From positions 1 through 24,016 of the forward strand of contig JAPLTI010000129.1 in the NCBI GenBank assembly GCA_026398285.1: 24,016 nucleotides of DNA, read 5' to 3'. This DNA comes from Verrucomicrobiota bacterium. Lineage in GTDB: Bacteria > Verrucomicrobiota > Verrucomicrobiia > Chthoniobacterales > Terrimicrobiaceae. Shown in pieces: positions 14,823 through 22,867 of the stretch (positions are counted from its first letter, which is position 1; every line of letters starts with the position of its first letter). The position numbers were made by a program, and so were the translations under genes. The notes beneath the pieces were generated by a model. It was not told the DNA's origin. It was given only the letters and a program-made list of their open reading frames with translations, and searched no databases.

Positions 14823-15536
14823 TTAGCGGAACCACATCAATGTGTTGGTGACGGGCCCGGAGACCGATCCATCCAAAAAGAGCCAGAGTCGCTTCCCGCC
14901 AAAAGAGCCTGATGCAGGAAGAAGGTTCACATTGGCTTGAGCGGATCCCCAAGACTGCTGGTCGGCCGTGCAAATGATCGCCGCGCCCCTGGCCTTACTG
15001 GAGAGAGATTGCATCCGTTTGGGTGGATTGGTGACTGCAGCAGCATCGGCCATGGTCAATGCCCAATCACCCCAGAGCCTGAAGTCTTCCAACTGGGTGG
15101 TGCTTACCGCGTCAAGCTTGACGAATTGCGCGAGCGGTTGAGCCAGATCGTTTTGGATTTTCCTTGAAAGCGCTGGGTTTTGCAGGCCTTTGCATACCGT
15201 CAGCCTGTCATCGGCCTTCTGCCCGAGGTAGGGGGCAAGATACTGCCCCAAGTGTGCGGTATCCGTGGATCTTGGCGGGTTGCGGGCATACCCATAAATG
15301 GCAACTACAGAGGGGCCGGGAAGCCTGCCGTCGTTCTCTCCGGCATAGAGATTCAACGCTGTTCCCATGCCTTTGAGCGTGCTGGCGGTGGCTGACTGTT
15401 TCGCTTTGAGACTCGCCGAGGAAATTGCTGGAATCGCCAATGCAGCAAGAACCGCAATGATTGCTACGACAACCAACAATTCCACCAGTGTGAATGCATG
15501 GGCAACTGACTTTGCTGGGAGACTATGAACTTTCAC
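14823..15536 (-). CDS. Prepilin-type N-terminal methylation domain protein (pseudopilin, type II secretion G-like)
   Basis: 237 residues. The N-terminus has the class III prepilin signal: short basic leader, then HA-FTLVELLVVVAIIAVLAALAIPAISS with Glu5 of the mature helix. The residue before the cut is Ala and not the usual Gly. The rest has the C-terminal form common in Verrucomicrobiota and Planctomycetes: KGMGTALNLYAGENDGRLPGP, then WGDWALTMADAAAV and GGKRLWLFLDGSV. The start codon is GTG (15536); no ATG lies between it and the prepilin signal. It is the first gene of a minus-strand unit leading to the small secreted protein and the GH42-like protein. A paired AraC-type site lies 46 bp upstream. 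The gene probably encodes a surface or fibre component, not a general secretion part, since no other secretion genes are near. Confidence 0.87.
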   Translation of the reverse strand: MKVHSLPAKSVAHAFTLVELLVVVAIIAVLAALAIPAISSASLKAKQSATASTLKGMGTALNLYAGENDGRLPGPSVVAIYGYARNPPRSTDTAHLGQYLAPYLGQKADDRLTVCKGLQNPALSRKIQNDLAQPLAQFVKLDAVSTTQLEDFRLWGDWALTMADAAAVTNPPKRMQSLSSKARGAAIICTADQQSWGSAQANVNLLPASGSFGGKRLWLFLDGSVSGPVTNTLMWFR

Positions 15537-15581
15537 GAGATTGATTCTTGCTCATTTCTGAGGCCGATCCATTGAAATGAG

Positions 15582-15620
15582 TTTAAAAAAACAGACATCT
15601 GTTCAAAAAAATGGACATTT
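15582..15620 (-). promoter_or_regulatory. Candidate AraC-type operator, paired half-sites (site A)
   Basis: On the minus strand the half-sites ATGTCCATTTTTTT (from 15618) and ATGTCTGTTTTTTT (from 15598) lie exactly 20 bp apart, pointing toward the pseudopilin start at 15536. The same paired layout occurs at 23712-23750, 19100-19133 and 19150-19187. It occupies the 153-bp gap between the GH-A gene end (15690) and the pseudopilin gene. Confidence 0.6.
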
Positions 15621-15689
15621 CTTGGAAAGATTGCGGATTGAGGATTGCGAAATCGAGATGGGCGTTGCAAAGGCGAGGGATGGTCTTCT

Positions 15690-17153
15690 TCATGACTGTG
15701 TCGAACCGATTCCGATACGCCCTGGGCCATTCACATCCAGTGGCCGGTTGGTGAGGATACCGATGGAGTCTTTCGGAAGAGTGATCTCGATGACTCCGGT
15801 GCCGGAAAATGCGGTTGTGTTGTTGGAACATGGATCTGCTGTCAAGATGGTCATCAAGGACCAATCATCGACGGAGGGGAGTTTGAGACAAACATCGACT
15901 GGAGCCTCGGAGCTGTTAACGAGAAATACATTCAGCCCTGCCGGATCCTGCGGATCGGATAGAGCCAATAAATCAAGCCCCTTCACGGCGTCTCCTGTGA
16001 TCTCATGGACCAAGGCCCTCTGTGGCATGTGACGCATGAATTGTCCCAAAGTCGAAGCCACTGGAGTGAACTTTTCTGTCTCGGGTTTCCATTCCTTGAG
16101 CTGGCGGTCCCAAGTCTCGACCATCTGCCATTGACCGTCCACATCGCCTCGGTTGGTAAAGCTCCAGCGACTGGCTCCGTCGGCACCGCTCAGGATAGTC
16201 CGAAGAAGCAGTGAGCAATCACGCAAAAGGGACTCGGGGTGGAAGGGCCCCGGATTGTCGAAGCCGACGCCATTGGCCATCGTGCCATATTCGGTGAGGT
16301 AGAATCCCTTGCCCGCCGATCGCGCCTGTGCCGCATAGCGGGTCATGATTGTGGCCGCTTCATCGATAGTGATGCCCGGCTTGTTTCCAGCATCACGGTC
16401 CAACAGGGCGCGGTAACAGTGAAAATCCACATCCTGCACATGGGGAAACCAGGGCATATCCCGGAGGTTCTCGTAGTCAAAGAGGTCCGCCTCGTCGGGG
16501 CCCATGATCCCTATCTTTTCGAAGCCGGCGGTGTCCATGGCCTTGCGGACCACTTCTGCAGCTCGAGCCAAATACTCTTGCTGCGCTTTGGCCACGCCTT
16601 CGCGGGCAAGAACCGTTTGCGGAAGGTGCCACCACCACCAACCCGGCTCATTGATGAGACAAACCCAGCGGATGCAGCTGAAGCCCCGCTTGCTCACCAA
16701 CTCCTCCAAGAGCGCCACCCATCCGGCGGCGAAGGCATCGAGATCGAACGCTGCCGAGTAGGTTTCCAGCGCCGGATCGCCGCGAAATTCTGGAAAGGCG
16801 TTCCAACTGATTCCCGGCCACTGCTGCTGCAGGAGAACATCCGCTCCGTGGCGCTGAGCCCATCCCAGGATGCGGTGTAGAACTTTCATCTCGCCGGTTT
16901 CCCAAGTGAATTGTCCTTGTTCCGGCTCGAACTGGCGCCACTCGAATTCCGCACGGATGAATTTGAAACCATACCAACAGGCCGCCTTCTCGAGCGTTTT
17001 CCAGAGGTGTTCATGTCGCGAGACCACAGGTGGCGTGCCACCAAAGGCGCTGCCGCCATGGCCGACCGAGGGACGCAAGATCGAATGCCACGAGGCTCCG
17101 ACACCGGAGGACATTTGACGGGTGGTTTGATGGGAGACGGCGAATGTTTTCAT
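15690..17153 (-). CDS. GH-A clan glycoside hydrolase (GH5/GH39-like), no signal peptide
   Basis: 487 residues. The TIM barrel of clan GH-A covers about residues 15-390, with FIRAEFEWRQFEPEQGQFTW early on, the acid/base motif CLINEPGW (N168-E169) after strand 4 and the nucleophile motif FYLTEYGTM (E288) after strand 7. A small beta domain follows (GLNVFLVNSSEAPVDVCLKLP, TGVIEITLPKDSIGILTN). So it should be an active retaining glycosidase; the substrate cannot be told. No signal peptide is seen, so it may work in the cytoplasm. The start ATG 17153 is 2 bp after the stop of the BNR gene, pointing to translational coupling; the frame opens slightly earlier at a TTG (17159) overlapping that stop. 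Confidence 0.85.
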   Translation of the reverse strand: MKTFAVSHQTTRQMSSGVGASWHSILRPSVGHGGSAFGGTPPVVSRHEHLWKTLEKAACWYGFKFIRAEFEWRQFEPEQGQFTWETGEMKVLHRILGWAQRHGADVLLQQQWPGISWNAFPEFRGDPALETYSAAFDLDAFAAGWVALLEELVSKRGFSCIRWVCLINEPGWWWWHLPQTVLAREGVAKAQQEYLARAAEVVRKAMDTAGFEKIGIMGPDEADLFDYENLRDMPWFPHVQDVDFHCYRALLDRDAGNKPGITIDEAATIMTRYAAQARSAGKGFYLTEYGTMANGVGFDNPGPFHPESLLRDCSLLLRTILSGADGASRWSFTNRGDVDGQWQMVETWDRQLKEWKPETEKFTPVASTLGQFMRHMPQRALVHEITGDAVKGLDLLALSDPQDPAGLNVFLVNSSEAPVDVCLKLPSVDDWSLMTILTADPCSNNTTAFSGTGVIEITLPKDSIGILTNRPLDVNGPGRIGIGSTQS

Positions 17154-17155
17154 AA

Positions 17156-19009
17156 TCAAAAAAAACTTTTGCCAATAAGCTCGCTGACGCGCAGGGCTCG
17201 ATCGTAGAGGGCGACTTCCTGCACAGATGCATGCACGGCGGCTTCCGTGCCACCATTGATTTCACGCAATGCGGGATTGTAGCGTCCCCAGCCGAACTGC
17301 CGTTCATCGCCGCCATCGCAGAGGACGCCATTGATGACAAAGAGAATCAACTTCGGCCCGCCATCGACGATTATGCCGATATTGTTTAATGTTCCTTCTT
17401 CCAGAGATCCCGCATCGCTCGTCCAGGTTGAGATGGTGCGCGCATCCGAGAGCGTGACCTCGATCTTGGCAGATTCAATAACTCTCACAAGAATGCCGGC
17501 CTTCTCCGAATTGCGGGTATCAAATAAGATCGCCCCCTCGGCTGGAATCCCGTTGAGAGCCAAATTCAGCGTGCATCCTGCCCGCAGGTCTTTTCCGCAC
17601 TGATCATCCCTCACGAAGTCGCGCGAAGTCAGCAACGGGAGAGTGGGCATGGCAAATGAACACGCCTCCGCTTTGCGCATGCCGGATTTTTTTAGCAGAA
17701 GACCATGCGGTTCTTTCGCTGGAGCCTGCTCAAACTGAGCGAAAAGATCATCGATCAATGTCGGATCGACGGCATGGACTCTGGCCGTGGACTTCTGGGT
17801 TTCGGTGAACCAAAGTCGCCCATCCTTTTCGATCAGGTCAGGGTAACTGATGCGGATGTAGGGATCGTCGTCGTAGAGCAGGATTTCCGGTTGGCTCCAC
17901 TCGATGAGTTTGCCGTTTGGCCCATCAATCTCCCGCCCGGCACTAATCCAAACAGGATTTCGGTCGTCATAGGGAGTCCGAAAATGATTCACCGAAAGTC
18001 CATTCGGCATCGAAGAGTGACCGCCAAGCCGGCGGATGAACTCGCCGCCATGGTTGTGAAACCAATAAAGGTAGCGACCATTGGAACACTTCCACACAAA
18101 ATTCGCCGCACGGGGGTTCTTCATGCGCCGACCGCCGGGCGTGTAAGTCTTGTAATGGGGCGACTCCCAGTTGCGGCCTCCATCGCGACTATAGGCGCAA
18201 ACTGGCCAGCCATCGACGCTACGGTAAACGCAGTAAAGCGAGCCATCGCTGAGTTCGACCATGCTTTGCTCCTCAGCAATGCGCCCGCCTCCTGCCGGCG
18301 TCTTGAGCCCATGGTCTCCATCCGGCCGAGTCTCAAAGCAGACCTTCTCCGGATCGGACTCGGTCAGAATATTCGACGAGGCGATGAAGGCTCCTTCGCT
18401 CTGCGCAAAGAAACCAATGCCCAGCGCGCCCACCTTGTGCTGCGGAATGATCACCTCGCCATTGGCGCGGATGCAGGGCCGACCGACATTCCAGAAAAAA
18501 CGGATCTTGCCGCCATAAACATTCTCGCGGTCGCAGGCAAACTCGCGCACCGGAATGGTGTAACGCTTGCCCGACCAACTCAGGCCACCATCGTCGGAAT
18601 ACTTGAAAACATAGTCACCCAGCGAATCGACGCGTTTGTAGGAAGAAACTCCCACGCCCTCCTCAGTCTTCACCTCGGGCACCCGGTCGGTATTGTAGTT
18701 GTAGAAAGCATAAACTCTCCCCGAGGGCACTTTCAGCAACACCGCGTAAGAAGCCTCGGGCCCGTCCGTCGGTTCAAGGCTCACATTCTCAATCCATGTC
18801 TGTCCCTGATCATGGCTTCGAAGGGCTATGGGATGCTGGCCAGGAGCCCCCTCATGCCCTGCGCCCGTTGTCATGACGCAAAGCCAAGTTCCATCATTGT
18901 TGACTACCACATAAGGTTGGTCGCAATAGCCCTCGCTAGGAATCTCACTGCCAGATTGCGTTCGGCGGTAGTCGCCCAGGTCAGAATTTTGGTTGGTTGT
19001 TGTGCTCAT
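17156..19009 (-). CDS. BNR/Asp-box neuraminidase-like protein with C-terminal LamG-like domain
   Basis: 617 residues. A six-bladed beta-propeller is indicated by three clear Asp boxes: SHDQGQTW (65-72), SDDGGLSW (138-145) and SRDGGRNW (274-281). AEEQSMVELSDGSLYCVYRS matches the family's Glu and Arg region. The early FRIP motif with the first catalytic Arg is replaced by CDQPYVV, so a true sialidase is doubtful. From about residue 465 a concanavalin A-like domain follows, ending in VQEVALYDRALRVSELIG. No signal peptide is seen. The gene is the first of a two-gene unit with the GH-A glycosidase and is divergent from the AraC-type regulator, with a candidate operator (site D) about 90 bp upstream. 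It likely acts on an internalised or cell-associated glycan. Confidence 0.83.
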   Translation of the reverse strand: MSTTTNQNSDLGDYRRTQSGSEIPSEGYCDQPYVVVNNDGTWLCVMTTGAGHEGAPGQHPIALRSHDQGQTWIENVSLEPTDGPEASYAVLLKVPSGRVYAFYNYNTDRVPEVKTEEGVGVSSYKRVDSLGDYVFKYSDDGGLSWSGKRYTIPVREFACDRENVYGGKIRFFWNVGRPCIRANGEVIIPQHKVGALGIGFFAQSEGAFIASSNILTESDPEKVCFETRPDGDHGLKTPAGGGRIAEEQSMVELSDGSLYCVYRSVDGWPVCAYSRDGGRNWESPHYKTYTPGGRRMKNPRAANFVWKCSNGRYLYWFHNHGGEFIRRLGGHSSMPNGLSVNHFRTPYDDRNPVWISAGREIDGPNGKLIEWSQPEILLYDDDPYIRISYPDLIEKDGRLWFTETQKSTARVHAVDPTLIDDLFAQFEQAPAKEPHGLLLKKSGMRKAEACSFAMPTLPLLTSRDFVRDDQCGKDLRAGCTLNLALNGIPAEGAILFDTRNSEKAGILVRVIESAKIEVTLSDARTISTWTSDAGSLEEGTLNNIGIIVDGGPKLILFVINGVLCDGGDERQFGWGRYNPALREINGGTEAAVHASVQEVALYDRALRVSELIGKSFF

Positions 19010-19099
19010 GATGCTCCGACAGAAATAGTGAGTATGGTGAAAGGATTCGGTGGAATGATCCTAGTAGTCGAGAGGCCTCTACGAGATTCCAACAACGAT

Positions 19100-19133
19100 C
19101 AAAAAACAGTCATCGCTTATAAATTTGAGACTT
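19100..19133 (-). promoter_or_regulatory. Candidate AraC-type operator, paired half-sites (site D)
   Basis: On the minus strand AAGTCT begins at 19133 and ATGACTGTTTTTTG at 19113, exactly 20 bp apart. It resembles site A with a few mismatches and points toward the BNR gene (start 19009). Confidence 0.45.
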
Positions 19134-19149
19134 AAACAGGCTCCACATC

Positions 19150-19187
19150 ATGTCTGTTTTTTGAGAAAGGATGTCTTATTTTTAAAA
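19150..19187 (+). promoter_or_regulatory. Candidate AraC-type operator, paired half-sites (site C)
   Basis: ATGTCTGTTTTTTG at 19150 and ATGTCTTATTTTTA at 19171, 21 bp apart on the plus strand, pointing toward the AraC-family gene. It suggests autoregulation or shared control of the divergent pair. Confidence 0.55.
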
Positions 19188-19338
19188 GTGTAATTTATTG
19201 TTAAAAACAGAGCTGAATTGTTCATTGAGAGTTCACAGCTCCACATCAAAAAAATCAGCAATCGCCCACCCGACTCATCTTGCCAGCCGATTTTTAAAAA
19301 AAGACAACCCTGATCTTCAGCCTGAATTGCTTGAGACT

Positions 19339-20274
19339 ATGCATATTGTTTCAAAAGCCCGTCACGCCCAACTTTGGAAACCCTCCGCCATTACAGTCAG
19401 TAATGCGCGCCTGTCGGATTTAGTGATCAGCAGCCAAGAATTCCAAGTCGACAGCCTACGACTGAACTGTGCGGGTTGCCATCTGGGCCCTGGCATTTTT
19501 ACGAACAAACAAAAGCCCGGCATGCACCTGCACGACGAAGTGCAGATCGAGATTCCACTTTCGGGACACTTTTATTTCACCGTGGAAGACAAAGAAATCC
19601 CTCTTGGGGCTGGACAAGCCCTCGTCATTCCTCCCCACACGCCACACGATTGGAATACACCCAGAGGCGGTTTTATGCTGGGCATCCTCATCAAGGTCAA
19701 AGACCTGCTCGGCACAGGCGCCAACCTTCCTTTTTCCCTTAAGAAAAGACAGAGACCCATAGAAAGTCCGACACTGACTTCCCACCTGCAGCAACTCATG
19801 GATTTACTAGTCCGTCGAAGCTCCACACCCTTCACACAGGCGATTTGTTCTTCACTGCTCAAGGCTCTGATTGCTGAGATACTCGACTCGGTCTGTGTTT
19901 TTCCGAAAAAAGCGCAACCAAAAGATACCAACCAACTCCGAAAAAATCTCATCTTCGAGCAGACAAGTGCGTTCATCAAAAGCAACATTAACCATGCGCT
20001 CCAAGCTAAAGAACTTTCCATACAAGCCGGTATCGGCTTTCGCCAACTCACACGCATTTTTCTGAACTCATGCGGCGAGGCACCGCACCAATACATCTTG
20101 CGATTGCGCTTCGAGCAGGCCCGCGCGCTCATCGACAAAAACCCTCTCAAACCAATCAAGGAAATCGCCTACGAATGCGGATTTTATTCCCCCTCGCACC
20201 TTACCACAACATTCAAGAAAAACCTTGGCATCTCGCCAAGAGCGTATGCGACGCAAATGACTCGTAGGAAATAG
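19339..20274 (+). CDS. AraC family transcriptional regulator with N-terminal cupin domain
   Basis: 311 residues from ATG 19339. Residues 45-120 form a cupin sensor (PGMHLHDEVQIEIPLSGHFYFTVEDKEIPLGAGQALVIPPHTPHDW), which usually binds a sugar. The C-terminal 100 residues carry the two helix-turn-helix motifs of AraC/XylS: ALQAKELSIQAGIGFRQLTRIFLNSCGEAPHQYILRLRFEQA and PIKEIAYECGFYSPSHLTTTFKKNLGISPRAYA. The frame is open from a TTG at 19198 (358 residues), but the extra 47 residues look unlike the family, so I prefer 19339. It is the only plus-strand gene on the right half, divergent from the BNR/GH-A unit. Paired direct half-sites beside it and before two other units suggest it is a local activator. 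Confidence 0.9.
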   Translation: MHIVSKARHAQLWKPSAITVSNARLSDLVISSQEFQVDSLRLNCAGCHLGPGIFTNKQKPGMHLHDEVQIEIPLSGHFYFTVEDKEIPLGAGQALVIPPHTPHDWNTPRGGFMLGILIKVKDLLGTGANLPFSLKKRQRPIESPTLTSHLQQLMDLLVRRSSTPFTQAICSSLLKALIAEILDSVCVFPKKAQPKDTNQLRKNLIFEQTSAFIKSNINHALQAKELSIQAGIGFRQLTRIFLNSCGEAPHQYILRLRFEQARALIDKNPLKPIKEIAYECGFYSPSHLTTTFKKNLGISPRAYATQMTRRK

Positions 20275-20307
20275 AAAACCTCCAGGCGATATTTCGCCAG
20301 TCGCTTT

Positions 20308-20643
20308 GACCGGTGTCTTCTATATCAAAACAGGTGTCTCGATTTTCATGACCGGTGTTCGCTCGAAGACAACTCGTGTTATCAAATCGATGACTGCTGT
20401 TCTCTCGGAGACAACTCGTGTTATCCAATCGATAACTGCTGTTCGCTCCGAGACAACTCGTGTTATCAAATCGATGACTGATGTTCTCTCGGAGACGACT
20501 CGTGTTATCAAATCGATAACCGCTGTTCTCTCGGAGACGACTCGTGTAATCCAATCGATAACTGCTGTTCGCCCGGAGACGACTCGTGTTATCAAATCGA
20601 TGACTGCTGTTCTCTCGGAGACAACTCGTGTTATCAAATCGAT
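20308..20643. repeat. Tandem array of sixteen 21-bp repeats (eight 42-bp units)
   Basis: Sixteen consecutive 21-base units without gaps. Odd units are of type GACTGCTGTTCTCTCGGAGA plus C; even units of type AACTCGTGTTATCAAATCGA plus T. Both types share an early GTGTT/CTGTT core. Units 5-10 and 11-16 match in order, so a 126-bp higher period is also present. The first two units are the most diverged. The array is open in the frame starting at TTG 20306 (14-residue period such as MTAVLSETTRVIKS) and in two minus-strand frames. It lies between convergent genes, 34 bp after the AraC stop, and runs directly into the 57-bp repeat. I do not call a gene because no start signal is seen and several frames are open for the same reason. 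Confidence 0.92.
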
Positions 20644-20647
20644 GACT

Positions 20648-20704
20648 TGATGCGATGGCGGCGTTGCCGCGCAAATGGGTCAGCGGCGGCGCGCCGACCC
20701 TACC
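20648..20704. repeat. 57-bp dispersed repeat, second copy
   Basis: Identical over 57 of 57 bases to 9687-9743. It contains the hairpin GCGGC-GTT-GCCGC and an imperfect GGGTC...GACCC hairpin. The start of a third copy is cut off by the right window edge. It lies after the 21-bp array. Confidence 0.92.
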
Positions 20705-20716
20705 CTGGCAAACAAT

Positions 20717-20750
20717 CGCGCTAACGCGCGGATGTGCATGGGATTGCACA
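20717..20750 (-). terminator. Two hairpins after the CBM-glycosidase gene, possible transcription end
   Basis: CGCGC-TAAC-GCGCG (20717-20730) and TGTGCA-N6-TGCACA (20733-20750) are perfect inverted repeats 54-87 bases past the stop codon of the minus-strand gene 20804-22837. Only a weak T-rich stretch (GATTGTTTG) follows on the minus strand. Confidence 0.35.
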
Positions 20751-20803
20751 CACACATTCCGCGCTTGATAAAATCGAATCCTTAGACCCAAAGGACCTGC
20801 CGA

Positions 20804-22837
20804 TCACTTCCCTCCTGAGAGGATGTCGGAGCAAATGTCTTGGCCGGTGAAACGGTATTTATTGTCCCCGAGGGCTACGGTTTTTCCATTGCTGGATGTA
20901 AGAGGCATTGGGGCGGTGGTGGTGATGACCGCCTGGCTTTCGCCGGGGCCGACGCCGGCAATGAGGATGCGCACATTGCCCTCCGCATCGCGGAATTCGT
21001 GGGCTACGACCTCGCCTTTCTCGACTTCCAATTTGACCTCGGGAGCCGGCTTGTCGGCGAGGAGGAATGGCTCCAATCCGCGCAGGACGCCGCCTACGCG
21101 GGAAAGCTCGGCCCAGCGGCGGGCGAAGTCGGCTTCAGTTTGCGGAGCAGGGGTGTCTTTGATGCGGTTGCGATTTGGAGCGTAGAAGACCTCTTCCGTC
21201 ATGGCGAGCAGGTTACCAGCATAGAAGATGAAACCCTTGGCGCCACGGGCGGCCATGTAGAGCGACATGCTCAGCATTTGGTCTTCGGTGGGGTCGAGAA
21301 AACGCTTGGCATCCTCGGCGTCCTTGGCCTCGAAGGTGCCCATGTTGTGGGCCTGAGGAACCACCCAAGTGGGCAGGCCTGTGAGGTCCACGGCATCCAT
21401 TTGCTTGGCGACAATCTTCATCTGCACATTGTCGGCAAACTTCACGGGGTAATTGTCCACACCGATCACATCCTGACCACCACCATAGAATGGCAGGTCG
21501 TCGTTTTGATAAAAAACAGACCAGGTGGGATGGAAGGGATCGAGGCGGTTAACAAGAGCGCGGCGTTTTTCCAAGCGATCCTTCATGCTCACGGGCAACT
21601 CGTCGCAGAGATACCAAGCGAGCAATGCAGGGTGGTCTTTAAAGGTCTCTACCACCTTTGTGATTACGGCCGTATCGCCTTGGGCCCCCATCCAGTAAGT
21701 TAATGCATTTCTGATGCCTTCGTGCGCCCATTGGGTTCCAAAGAGAACCTTGAGACCTTTTTCATGGCTGTAATCGAGGCACTCGCGGATCGACTCGATC
21801 GTCGGTTGTTGAGTTTTATCAAAACGACCGACCATCACATGGTAAGGCATGATGCAGTTGAAAGGGCTTGCGCCGATACGATCGAGATCCTCTTTGATGA
21901 AGTTATCGATGTAGAGACCGACAGGCAGGTAGGGCTTGCCGTTTACGATGGCGCGGCCCTGGGCGTCGATCAGACAGGCATTTGCGGGAACAGGACGATC
22001 GGCAGGCGCCACCGTGAGTGGGACGGTTTTTTCCAAGAGGGTCCGATTGTTTTTTGGATCGAGGAGCGTGAGCTTGACCTCGGCTTCCCCCACGGGAAGA
22101 CCCGAGAGATCGGCCTCGGCGCGCATCGCGCTCACGGGAGATGTGACCGTCTTGAGCGTATTGCCACCGGTAGTCGCCTCGACGCGGAGCGTGAGCTCGT
22201 CCGAGCGCTTCCGGAGGGCGGGATCCTCGCAATAGACATTGAAGCGCACGAGGCCGCTCTGCGGAGTGATGGTTGAAATCGCGGGTGAGATCAGGTTGAG
22301 CTGAATCACTGGTTCGTCCAACTTAAGTTCCACATCCTCAAACCAAGCCTCACCAATTTGCTCCTTGCGAATCATCAGCACAAAGCGAGCGGATGTCGCA
22401 TTATCTGGAACCACGGCGCTGCCTTCGACTTTTGTCCAATCCTGGGCCGAGATGAGACCCGGAGGGTAAGTGGCTTTGATAAATTTGCCGGTCTCGTCAT
22501 AGAACTCCATACCCAGCGTGGCACCTTTGGAGTCGCCTTCGGGTCTGAGGTAGCGCATCCAGGCGCTAAACTTGTATTTGGCACCTGGGACGACATTGAT
22601 TTTTTGATAAGTGAAAGCCTTGTCCGCCTTGTCCGTGCGCTCGAAATATAGAGCGCGGGTGCTGCTGCGCCCCCCACCCTGCTCGATCACATAGCCTTTG
22701 CCCAACTTCCACCCCTCCTCGCCCAGCTCGAAGTTGCCGTTTTTCAGCAAAGGAGCCGAGGATGGTTCTTCGGCGTGAAGAGCGGGTGTGGCGAGAAAGG
22801 ATAAGCCAAGAAGGCAAAAGAGTATGGATCGAGACAT
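20804..22837 (-). CDS. Secreted CBM plus glycosidase-like TIM-barrel protein
   Basis: 677 residues. The signal peptide is ILFCLLGLSFLATPALHAEE. Residues 28-173 form a CBM4/9-like jelly roll (LLKNGNFELGEEGW, KYKFSAWMRYL, WFEDVELKL). A beta-sandwich domain follows to about 285. The barrel begins with AIVNGKPYLPVGLYIDN (296-312), has LLAWYLCDELPVS with D412-E413 at the acid/base position and RGAKGFIFYAGN near the end, then a small C-terminal domain. The barrel resembles that of the lipoprotein at 6641-9109. It is probably an extracellular glycosidase for a complex glycan; the family is not certain. It lies 30 bp after the upstream secreted gene, so the two are likely one operon. Confidence 0.83.
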   Translation of the reverse strand: MSRSILFCLLGLSFLATPALHAEEPSSAPLLKNGNFELGEEGWKLGKGYVIEQGGGRSSTRALYFERTDKADKAFTYQKINVVPGAKYKFSAWMRYLRPEGDSKGATLGMEFYDETGKFIKATYPPGLISAQDWTKVEGSAVVPDNATSARFVLMIRKEQIGEAWFEDVELKLDEPVIQLNLISPAISTITPQSGLVRFNVYCEDPALRKRSDELTLRVEATTGGNTLKTVTSPVSAMRAEADLSGLPVGEAEVKLTLLDPKNNRTLLEKTVPLTVAPADRPVPANACLIDAQGRAIVNGKPYLPVGLYIDNFIKEDLDRIGASPFNCIMPYHVMVGRFDKTQQPTIESIRECLDYSHEKGLKVLFGTQWAHEGIRNALTYWMGAQGDTAVITKVVETFKDHPALLAWYLCDELPVSMKDRLEKRRALVNRLDPFHPTWSVFYQNDDLPFYGGGQDVIGVDNYPVKFADNVQMKIVAKQMDAVDLTGLPTWVVPQAHNMGTFEAKDAEDAKRFLDPTEDQMLSMSLYMAARGAKGFIFYAGNLLAMTEEVFYAPNRNRIKDTPAPQTEADFARRWAELSRVGGVLRGLEPFLLADKPAPEVKLEVEKGEVVAHEFRDAEGNVRILIAGVGPGESQAVITTTAPMPLTSSNGKTVALGDNKYRFTGQDICSDILSGGK

Positions 22838-22867
22838 GGCAGGTGGTTTTTCTAAGGTAATTTGTGA

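Larger units (their letters stand above)
19010..19338. promoter_or_regulatory. Divergent regulatory region between the BNR and AraC genes
   Basis: About 330 bp containing two paired half-site elements in opposite orientations (19100-19133, minus; 19150-19187, plus) and a 10-bp palindrome AGAGGCCTCT (19071-19080). The right part is A/T-rich. The AraC-family frame remains open from a TTG at 19198, so the protein could start earlier than I chose. No clear -10/-35 pair was assigned. Confidence 0.6.

Noticed and set aside
17705..19135. 476-codon plus-strand open frame across the BNR gene
   Set aside because: It lies antisense to a gene with clear Asp boxes and shows no recognisable domain; long antisense frames are common in GC-rich DNA.
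20308..20643. Possible CRISPR array
   Set aside because: The 21-bp units follow each other with no unique spacers and no cas genes are near.
20306..20650. Plus-strand frame of 114 codons over the 21-bp array, and two minus-strand frames over the same DNA
   Set aside because: All are open because the repeat unit is a multiple of three and lacks stop codons; no start signal favours one of them. Kept as a repeat and not a gene.
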